A stretch of DNA of 64,000 nucleotides from Nonomuraea jabiensis (GTDB taxonomy: Bacteria; Actinomycetota; Actinomycetes; Streptosporangiales; Streptosporangiaceae), in NCBI RefSeq assembly GCF_014204795.1, contig NZ_JACHMB010000001.1, positions 3,534,001-3,598,000 of the forward strand. Direction: 5' to 3'. How positions within the stretch are numbered: the first letter of the stretch is position 1; every line of letters begins with the position of its first letter. The notes beneath the pieces are model-generated. The model made no database searches. It had not been told where the DNA came from and saw only the letters and a program-made list of their open reading frames with translations. Below are positions 10,868-17,700 of this stretch, piece after piece. Both the position numbers and the translations under genes were made by a program.

Positions 10868-11211
10868 CTAGTTGCACTGCGTGCAGCTTGAACGTAGCGC
10901 CGACGACCGTTGAGGTCGCGATCGCTAGTGGGTGGCTGCTTTGCTTGCGTCTCTCCCCGTCGCCTCATGTCGAGCAGGGGCTTGGCATCGACTCCGAGGG
11001 CCCGTGCAATCTGTACGACGGTAGCGACTGTCGGCGGCTTCTTCCCGCTCTGGGAATTCAACGCCTGACTGATGATGGTGCGGCCTCGGCCGCATCGGTC
11101 AGCCAGTTGCTGGACACTCCAATTTTTGGACGCCATGAGTCGTCTTAACTCGTGTCCGAGGTCTCTCAAGTAGTCATGCTCGGCCACGTCGCTCCTCGTA
11201 CGGATGTTCAA
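10771..11211 (-). CDS. XRE-type helix-turn-helix protein
   Basis: A 146-aa frame with a clear Cro/C1 helix-turn-helix at residues 16-75 (LGHELRRLMASKNWSVQQLADRCGRGRTIISQAL, then PTVATVVQIARALGVDAKPLL). After about residue 95 the sequence is low in character and runs antiparallel-free into the frame of the Eco29kI-like nuclease, which it overlaps; the two may be halves of one gene split by a frameshift near 10850-10867. The first possible start is TTG at 11211; GTG at residue 9 is an alternative. Palindromic sequence directly upstream (11204-11238) is a likely self-operator. Confidence 0.65.
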   Translation of the reverse strand: MNIRTRSDVAEHDYLRDLGHELRRLMASKNWSVQQLADRCGRGRTIISQALNSQSGKKPPTVATVVQIARALGVDAKPLLDMRRRGETQAKQPPTSDRDLNGRRRYVQAARSATSPAGQYLSSTRSARRTLLAVFSGPWKLLLQSS

Positions 11212-11238
11212 AGATGTTCATCATCGTACGATGTGAAC
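11204..11238. promoter_or_regulatory. Palindrome and 10-bp-spaced repeats, likely XRE operator
   Basis: ATGTTCA occurs at 11204-11210 and 11214-11220, exactly one helical turn apart. From 11216 to 11238 a near-palindrome follows: GTTCA arm, a perfect ATCGTACGAT core at 11223-11232, and a TGAAC arm, asymmetric by one base. It sits between the HTH gene (leftward) and the 66-aa membrane protein gene (rightward), the expected place for an autoregulatory operator. Confidence 0.5.
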
Positions 11239-11301
11239 AACAGCACCCGCTGGGTCAGTGAAGATCTCCTTCGACGGCAACGATCGAAGGGATTTGAGCA
11301 G

Positions 11302-11502
11302 GTGGCAGACAACTCGCTACTCGCGCTTGTGTTTGCGGTGATAGCGGTCTTCTTCGCGGCTCTCCTGGCAGCAGTCACCGCAGGGTTTCTCAGCTACCTC
11401 GATGGAAGTTCTGTAGCAATGGCTCTGATGAAGGGCGGAGCCACATTCGCAGGGGCGTTCACAGTTGGCAGCGTGGTGATCGGTATCTTCCTCGCGAAGT
11501 AG
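11302..11502 (+). CDS. small two-helix membrane protein
   Basis: A 66-aa protein starting at GTG 11302 with two hydrophobic segments, LLALVFAVIAVFFAALLAAVTAGFL and GGATFAGAFTVGSVVIGIFLA, separated by a short polar loop. The open frame extends upstream, but the upstream residues do not look coding and cover the palindromic operator region. It diverges from the XRE gene and may be its regulatory target. Function unknown; no recognised domain. The RBS is weak (GAAGGGA about 11 bases away). Confidence 0.5.
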   Translation: MADNSLLALVFAVIAVFFAALLAAVTAGFLSYLDGSSVAMALMKGGATFAGAFTVGSVVIGIFLAK

Positions 11503-11777
11503 CTAGTCGGTTGCGAGAACGGTCCACAGCTGCACTTCTATGCTGTGGCCTGAGGCAGGATGTTGCTCGGGAGTTGCCTGACGAGCGGTTATGTCGATAG
11601 TCGGCCCGCAAGCCCGCCGCTGCTCGACAAGGGGAGCGGGAGGTGACTTCAGCGCGTGCTCGGTCCGATCATTGCTGAGGTGGGCAGCCTCGTGGCGGTA
11701 TGCGACCAAGAGGCTGCCGCCCCGCGTCCGGTGCTCGGGCCTTACGGCCCTGTGCTCCGGGTCGGGTTGCCATCGAA
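11503..11777. other. No supported gene
   Basis: Both strands have open frames here but none shows a plausible start, RBS or recognisable protein. Probably the non-coding tail between the 66-aa gene and the leftward pair of small ORFs. Confidence 0.4.
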
Positions 11778-11990
11778 TTACCTGCCTACCGCAGGCTGCC
11801 GTGACTTCTGGTTCCTGATCTCGGCGTGTAGATTTTCGGCCAGTTCTTCCAAAGTCTCCCCACAACGCACGTTGGAGAGACCGCTGACCCTCGGCACGAA
11901 GTTGATGCGCATGGCGACCCAGCCTCCGGACATGTCGATGATCTGCCAGCCAGGGAATCTGCTGAGCACTTGCTGCACGGTCAGAGACAC
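11778..11990 (-). CDS. hypothetical protein, 70 aa
   Basis: A 70-aa protein starting at GTG 11990 inside the 3' end of the preceding leftward ORF, a 10-base overlap that supports co-translation. It reads SLTVQQVLSRFPGWQIIDMSGGWVAMRINFVPRV, then a C-terminal helix TLEELAENLHAEIRNQ. The compact alpha/beta look is convincing but I recognise no family. With its upstream partner it forms a two-gene unit divergent from the XRE-TPR regulator. Confidence 0.5.
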   Translation of the reverse strand: MSLTVQQVLSRFPGWQIIDMSGGWVAMRINFVPRVSGLSNVRCGETLEELAENLHAEIRNQKSRQPAVGR

Positions 11991-12301
11991 GACTGCGCCC
12001 CGGCGATCAGTGACGAGAGCGGATGCGACATGCGCAGTTCCGTGTAGCGGAGGGCGACTCGGTGGGCGGCGCGGGTCGGCTGGGTGAAGGGGTGCCCTGC
12101 GTAGATCGCTCGGTGTCTGCGTGGGTTCCAGCCGGTGCGCCACCAGTACGTGCCGTCCGCGCACCAAACGATCAGGCCGACCCAGACCGACACCATGGGA
12201 GTGCCGTAGTCGCGATGGACGTCGGCCGTGATTCCCTCCTCTGAAAGGGCCGCGATCAGTTGTTGTGCGGCGGCCAGGGGGTGAGGCGGTAGTGCGTTCA
12301 T
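11981..12301 (-). CDS. hypothetical protein, 106 aa
   Basis: Starts at ATG 12301 (MNALPPHPLAAAQQLIAALSEEGITADVHRDYG). The protein has an N-terminal helix followed by an aromatic-rich beta section (VSVWVGLIVWCADGTYWWRTGWNPRRHRAIYAGHP). It resembles small actinobacterial ORFs often found next to XRE regulators, but I cannot name the family. It diverges from the XRE-TPR gene at 12416, and a TGTCACGAA repeat lies just upstream of both, so the regulator may control this pair. Confidence 0.55.
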   Translation of the reverse strand: MNALPPHPLAAAQQLIAALSEEGITADVHRDYGTPMVSVWVGLIVWCADGTYWWRTGWNPRRHRAIYAGHPFTQPTRAAHRVALRYTELRMSHPLSSLIAGAQSCL

Positions 12302-12314
12302 GTACTGAGCGTTG

Positions 12315-12377
12315 CTGTCACGAAACCGCAGGTGAACGGGCTAGTGCTGCTGGTGGTAGGGCTATTCCTGTCACGAA
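12315..12377. promoter_or_regulatory. CTGTCACGAA direct repeats and leaderless promoter
   Basis: The 10-mer CTGTCACGAA occurs at 12315-12324 and again at 12368-12377 in the 114-base space between two divergent genes. A TAACCT -10 box at 12404-12409 lies 7 bases before the GTG at 12416, which fits a leaderless transcript for the XRE-TPR gene. The second repeat would sit upstream of the -35 region. Operator status is inferred. Confidence 0.4.
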
Positions 12378-12415
12378 TATCGGTACGGCCGAGGGCGGCG
12401 GCTTAACCTAGCGTT

Positions 12416-13657
12416 GTGACCCAGATACCGCCGCAGTTCTGGTCCGGGCCAGTTGTGGCCGCCGCTCTCGCCGAGTGCGATCTAGCGACCATCCTCGAAG
12501 AGGTGCGGCGGGCGAACGGTTGGACGCAGGGTCAGTTAGCTGAGGCGGTCGGCTACTCCCAGAGCTGGGTGTCCAAGGTGTTGCGTGGTCGTCAGCCGCT
12601 CACTGTGGACCAGGTTCGGGAGATATCCATCCAGATCGGGGTGCCGCTTCACTTGCTCCGATTCGGAGCCCGAGGGGATGACGATCCGACGAAGCGCAGA
12701 GATTTCGGCAAGGCGCTGGCGTTGACCGCGCTGGCGGGGGTGGCCCTGCCCAAGCGTCCCGATGTGGATGAGACGACGGCTGCCACGCTGACCAGCATCA
12801 CCGGCGCCCAGCGTCGGTTGGAGGCGGTCACGCCTGCGCGTGAACTAAGCAGGCCGGCTGTGGCCCAGGTCGATCTTGCGGGCCGCGTTCTCGGCCGCTC
12901 GTCGCGGTCTCCGCATGCTGACGAGATCCGGGCCGGTCTGAGCGAGGCGGCAGGCTTCGCAGCCTGGGTGCATGCCGATATGCAGGACACCGGTTCGGCG
13001 CGGCTCTACTACCGTCGCGCCGTCGACAGTGCACGACAGGCCAACCATGCGCTGCTGGCGGCGTACATGATCGGCAGTCTGGCCGCGTTCGAGATTGACG
13101 CCAACGACCCGCTGATCGGACTGAATCTCTTGGCGCGGGCGCGGCGGGAGATCGGTGAGCGGCCACCGGCCATCGCTCGTGCGTGGCTGTCGAGTCTCGA
13201 AGCGCTCGGCCATGCGACCGCGCGGGACGAGGCGTCGGCGCTTCAGGCGTTGAGTGTGGCTGAGGCGGCGGTACGGGGTGGTGAGCGGGTCGCCGCACCG
13301 CCCTGGCCATGGGTGTTCCCGTTCGATCACGCCAAGTTGGCGGGGTATCGGGCTCTGGTGATGGTACGGCTCAAGCGGCCGGTCGAAGCCGTTGCCGCGT
13401 TCAACGAGTCGCTTTCGTCGGCCCAGCCCGGTGCGAAGCAGCGGGGTGTGCTCATGACGGAAGTAGCGACGGCTGAGGCCATGTCGGGACGCTATGACGA
13501 GGCGCTGTATCTGGCGTCCAATGCGCTTACAGTGGCGACGACGTATGGTTCCGAGCGTGTCCTGCACCGGGTCAAGAACTTCCGCCGATCGTATGCCGGG
13601 CCGTCGTCCGGTGCTCTGCGCTCGTTCGATGAGCGTCTTCACGCCACTCTGATCTAG
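12416..13657 (+). CDS. XRE-family regulator with C-terminal TPR region
   Basis: A 413-aa protein with an N-terminal Cro/C1 HTH at about residues 25-80 (ILEEVRRANGWTQGQLAEAVGYSQSWVSKVLRGRQPLTVDQV) and an all-helical TPR-like C-terminal half (DTGSARLYYRRAVDSARQANHALLAAYMIGSLAAFEIDANDPLIGLNLLARA). This layout is common for actinobacterial regulators of secondary metabolism or small effector genes. It is probably leaderless. It lies 7 bases upstream of a SLOG-like gene, so the two are likely one operon and may form a sensor/effector unit. Confidence 0.82.
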   Translation: MTQIPPQFWSGPVVAAALAECDLATILEEVRRANGWTQGQLAEAVGYSQSWVSKVLRGRQPLTVDQVREISIQIGVPLHLLRFGARGDDDPTKRRDFGKALALTALAGVALPKRPDVDETTAATLTSITGAQRRLEAVTPARELSRPAVAQVDLAGRVLGRSSRSPHADEIRAGLSEAAGFAAWVHADMQDTGSARLYYRRAVDSARQANHALLAAYMIGSLAAFEIDANDPLIGLNLLARARREIGERPPAIARAWLSSLEALGHATARDEASALQALSVAEAAVRGGERVAAPPWPWVFPFDHAKLAGYRALVMVRLKRPVEAVAAFNESLSSAQPGAKQRGVLMTEVATAEAMSGRYDEALYLASNALTVATTYGSERVLHRVKNFRRSYAGPSSGALRSFDERLHATLI

Positions 13658-13664
13658 GGGGATC

Positions 13665-14141
13665 ATGGTTCGCATCGCTGTATCCGGTCATCGGGGCTTG
13701 CCGGAGGAGACCGCCGTACTGATCGACGGGGCGGTACGCGAGGCGCTTGCTGAGTACGGTTCTGGAGTCGCCGGGTTGTCCTGTCTGGCGGACGGGGCTG
13801 ATCAGATCTTCGCTCGTGCGGTACTCGACCTCGGTGGTGCGTTGGAAGCCGTGATCCCGGCCAAGGAGTATCGGGACGGGCTGCCGGGCGAGTACCAGGC
13901 TACGTACGACGAGTTGCTGGGCCGGGCGGTCCGAACTCACAGGCTGGACTTTGTGGAGTCCACCGCGGAGTCGCACATGGCGGCCAGTGCGCGGATGCTG
14001 GACGACGCCGATGTGTTGTTCGCCGTCTGGGACGGGCAGCCGGCCCGAGGCTATGGCGGCACTGCTGACGTGGTGGCCGAGGCGCGGCGGCGGGAGGTGC
14101 CCGTGCGGGTGATCTGGCCTGATGGGGCCCGGCGAGATTAG
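13665..14141 (+). CDS. SLOG/YspA-like Rossmann-fold nucleotide-binding protein
   Basis: A 158-aa single-domain protein beginning MVRIAVSGHRGLPEE, with a GHR turn after the first strand, an ADGADQIFARAVLDLGG helix, and VLFAVWDGQPARGYGGTADVVAEARRREVPVRVIWP near the end. This is the pattern of the SLOG superfamily (LOG/DprA/TRPM-like), which binds nucleotides or nucleotide second messengers. GGGGG precedes the ATG. It follows the XRE-TPR gene after 7 bases. Role unknown; SLOG proteins are often sensors in conflict systems. Confidence 0.65.
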   Translation: MVRIAVSGHRGLPEETAVLIDGAVREALAEYGSGVAGLSCLADGADQIFARAVLDLGGALEAVIPAKEYRDGLPGEYQATYDELLGRAVRTHRLDFVESTAESHMAASARMLDDADVLFAVWDGQPARGYGGTADVVAEARRREVPVRVIWPDGARRD

Positions 14142-14147
14142 GAGCCT

Positions 14148-14231
14148 CTAGACGCTAGGTGCCTGGTCAGGGAGCTGATGTGCCTCTAGGTGAGCCTCTA
14201 GACCTAGAGGTGATGTCTCTAGGTCTAGAGG
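14148..14231. repeat. CTAG-rich inverted repeat, 15-bp stem
   Basis: Seven CTAG tetramers occur in 81 bases (14148, 14155, 14186, 14198, 14204, 14219 and 14225). The last four form a perfect 15-bp inverted repeat: CCTCTAGACCTAGAG at 14195-14209, loop GTGATGT, complement at 14217-14231. GAGCCTCTAGA also appears as a direct repeat at 14143 and 14193. It lies between two convergent genes, so a terminator is possible, but there is no U-run. Confidence 0.7.
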
Positions 14232-14239
14232 CGCGGGCC

Positions 14240-14371
14240 CTACCGGTCCTCGTCTGCTTGCTGTCGTGCGATCTTGTGAGCGGTGGCGGTCCGTTGTCGG
14301 GCTACCTCGGCCCAGAAAGCCTCTCCGTGGCGGTGGCCGCTTCCGGCATAGCGCCATTCGCCTACCGTCAC
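14240..14371 (-). CDS. small hypothetical protein, 43 aa
   Basis: A short leftward frame starting at GTG 14371: TVGEWRYAGSGHRHGEAFW, then AEVARQRTATAHKIARQQADEDR, stop TAG at 14240-14242. The amphipathic, charged composition looks coding and the frame stays open upstream to the stop of the next leftward gene, but there is no clear RBS. It may be a separate small protein or the C-terminal domain of the broken gene next to it. Family not recognised. Confidence 0.35.
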   Translation of the reverse strand: MTVGEWRYAGSGHRHGEAFWAEVARQRTATAHKIARQQADEDR

Positions 14372-14446
14372 GGTCTTCTCCGGATCGGGAGGCGGAGCGC
14401 CTGTGATCGGCCGGGCTTGCTCGGCGCGGAAGCCAGGGCGGGCCTG

Positions 14447-14757
14447 TCAGTGTCCCCCGTAGCCGAGCATGTGCGCCCACTGTCGCAGGAGCAGGGTTCG
14501 GTAGGGCTGGAGCTCGGCGAGGCTGAAACAGGTGTAGATCATGCGGCGGGCGTGCTCGGTGACCTGCAACCCCTCAGTCCGCCCAGTTCGTCCGAGACGT
14601 AGACCGGTCGTACGTCAAGCTGATCGCCCCACCGGACGGGCGAGGGCGGCCCGTCCGCCATTCGGACCGTAACTTGACCGGCGGTCCGGCGTATGGCCCG
14701 GTCGAGCAGACCGTCCTGGCCGTGCCAATGCGGCGTGGGCTCGGTGGCTTTCGCCAT
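14447..14757 (-). pseudogene. hypothetical protein gene with a frameshift
   Basis: Two overlapping frames read as one protein if a G is added to the G4 tract at 14570-14573. The first half begins at ATG 14757 (MAKATEPTPHWHGQDGLLD...DQLDVRPVYVSDELGGLRG); the second continues LQVTEHARRMIYTCFSLAEL, then QPYRTLLLRQWAHMLGYGGH and stop at 14447-14449. Joined length is about 104 aa. Both halves look like genuine protein with no low-complexity shift. It could be a true mutation or an error in a homopolymer. Family not recognised. Confidence 0.5.
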
Positions 14758-14788
14758 CGAGCCCACGCCGCCGGTTCGTCGTGCCGAG

Positions 14789-17700
14789 TTAGCTCGCCAG
14801 CGCGAGTTTGACGGTCAGGGCGCCGGTCTTTTCGGCCTTGGGGTCGAAGAGGATGGTGTAGGTGCCCGTGGCGGGCAGAGTTGTCGCGGAGATGGTGCAG
14901 TTGCGGCCGCAATAGGTGGGGGAGCCCAATGCGGTGCCGTCGGGCTTCTTCACCGATACCTGGGCGTCGATGGAGCTGCCGAAACTGGAGTTGGTGAAGG
15001 TGAGGGTCACCTTCTGGTTGGCGGTGCCGTTGAAGGTCCAGGTTCCGTTCTGGCCTGGTGTCATGGTGGTCAGGGTCGAGGTGGCGCCACCGATGGTGAT
15101 GTTCACCGGAGAGAGGTCGGCGACAGAGTAGGTCCTCAGCGTCAGCTTGCCGACCTGTTCGTCTCGCGGGTTGAATTCGACGGTGTAGGTGCCTGTGGCC
15201 GGCAGGGCCACCGGGTCGAGGAAGCAGTTGCGGCCGCAGTAGGTGGCCGCCACCAGCACGGTGCCGTCAGGCTTCTTCACCGTCACCTGGGCGCCGGTGG
15301 TGTTGGCGAAGTTGGCGTCGGTGAAGTTGAACGAGACGAGCTTGCCCGAGGTGCCGGAGAAGGACCAGGTTCCGTTCTGGCCCGGCGTCGTCGTCGTGAG
15401 GCTGGACGCGGCGCCTCCGACCGTGACGTTGCCGCTCAGGTGGGTGATCGAGTAGAGCTGAGCGGTCAGCTTTCCGACATTCCCATCCTGCGGGTCGAAT
15501 TCCACCGTGTAGGTACCCGCGACCGGTAGAGCAATCGGTTCCATGAAGCAGTTACGACCGCAGTAAGTGGCCGCCACCAGCACGGAGCCGTCAGGCTTCT
15601 TCACCGACACCCGAGCGCCGGTCGTACTGGCGAAATCCGCATCCGTGAAGTTCAACGAGACGAGCTGGCCGGAGGTGCCGGAGAAGGACCAGGTTCCGTT
15701 CTGGCCTGGCGTCGTCGTCGTGAGGCTGGACGCGGCGCCTCCGACAATGACGCTGCCGGTCAGGTGAGTCACCGTGTAGAGCTGCAGGGCCAGCGAACCC
15801 GTCTTGGCGTTCTGCGGGTTGAGCTCGACCGTGTAGGTACCGGTCGCCGGCAGCACGGTCGGCTCGAGCAGGCAGTTGACGCCGCAGCGGGTGTCGGCGA
15901 CCAGGTCGGTTCCATCCGGCTTCTTGACCTTGACCTTGGCGTCCGAGCTGGAGGTGAACGTCGAACCGGTGAAGTTGAACGACACCTGCTGGCCCTCGGT
16001 CCCGGCGAAGGTCCACACACCGTGCTGTCCGGCGATCGTGGTCGTCAGCGTGGAGGCCGGCCCCCCGACGGTGACCTGCGCCGCCACGTCCTGCGCCACG
16101 AGGTTCACCTGGGCGGAGGCCGAGCCGGTGTAGATGCCGGCCGGGTCGACCACCACCTGGTAGGTGCCGTCCGCCGGCAGTACGGTCGCATCGAAGAAAC
16201 AAGAGGTGGAGCAGGACTTCTTCGGCAGGAAGACCGAGCCGTCCGGTCCGAGCACCGACGCCTGCGCGCTGGTGAACGTTCCGCCCGAGATCGTGATCGA
16301 GATCCGCTGCCCGGACTTTCCTGCCAACGACCAGGTCGGGTTCTGCCCCGGCTCGGTGGTGGTCAGCTTGACCGCGGCGCCGCCCGGTGTGAGCGTCCCG
16401 GTGACGTCGCCCGCGACGACCTGCGCGGAGATCGAGCCCACGGCCGTTCCATACGGGTCGGCGACCACCGTGTACGTTCCGGTCACCGGCAGCGTGACCG
16501 TGTCGAACGCGCACGACGTCTGGCAGTAGGCCGGCTTGAACAGGTCCGATCCGTCGGGGTTGCGCACCGAGGCGCGCGCGTACCCGTTGTTGTCCCACGT
16601 CCCGCCCGTCAGGACGAACGCGATGCGCTGACCGGCCGTGCCGGCGAACGACCAGGTGGCGTTCTGCCCCGGCCCGGTGGTGGTCAGCTTGACCGGTGCC
16701 CCGCCGGCGGTCAGGGCGCCGGTGACGTCGCCCGCGGTGACCTGCGCGGAGATCGAGCCCACGGCCGCCCCGTACGGGTCGGCGACCACCGTGTACGTTC
16801 CGGTCACCGGCAGCGTGACCGTGTCGAACGCGCACGACGCCTTGCAGTAGGCCGGGCTGAACAGGTCCGTTCCATCCGGGTTGCGCACCGAGGCGCGCGC
16901 GTACCCGTTGTTGTCCCACGTCCCGCCCGTCAGGACGAACGCGATGCGCTGACCGGCCGTGCCGGCGAACGACCAGGTGGCGTTCTGCCCCGGCCCGGTG
17001 GTGGTCAGCTTGACCGGTGCCCCGCCGACGGTCAGGGTGCCGGTGACATCGCCCGCGATCACCCCTGCCGTCATCGGCCCCGGCCGCGCGTCGGTCGGAT
17101 CGACGATGATCGTGTAGGTGCCGTCCGCGGGAAGCGTGACGGTGTTGAAGGCGCAGGCCGTCGAGCAGTAGGTGGAGCCGTACAGCGGCGTTCCGTCCGG
17201 TTTACGGACCGAGGCGTAGGCGGAGCTGGTCAGCCCGCTGACCCCGAACGCGATCCGCTGCCCGGCCTTACCGGCGAACGACCAGTACGCGTCCTGTCCG
17301 GGAACCGTGGTCGTCAGTGTGGAGGGCGCTCCGAGCGCGACCGTCCCCGTGAGGTCGGTCACCTCGAACAGTTGCAGCGCGAGCGAGCCGGTCTTGGCGT
17401 CCTTCGGATCCCACACCACCGAGTAGGTGCCGGTGACAGGCAGGGTCTCGGTGTCGATGAAGCAGGTCTTGCCGCAGCTCTGCGACGCCAGGACGGCCCC
17501 GTCTGGTCGCTTCACCCGCAGGGTGGCGGCGGTGCTCGAACTAAGGGTGCCGTCGGTGAACTCGAAGGAGACCTTCTGGCCGGCTGTTCCGGCGAACGTC
17601 CAGGTGCCGTACTGGCCCGGCTGTGTGGTCTCCAGCGATACCTTCGGCCCGCCGATCGCCGCGGTCTTGACGACGTCGGGCGCGATCGTGCTCACGCTGA

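Noticed and set aside
14693..15529. Forward frame opposite the giant repeat gene
   Set aside because: It repeats with the same period as the real gene and has Gly/Val/Arg-rich shadow composition.
14795..17700. CRISPR-like periodic repeats
   Set aside because: The period is about 320 bp and the units are coding, with no short repeat/spacer pattern.
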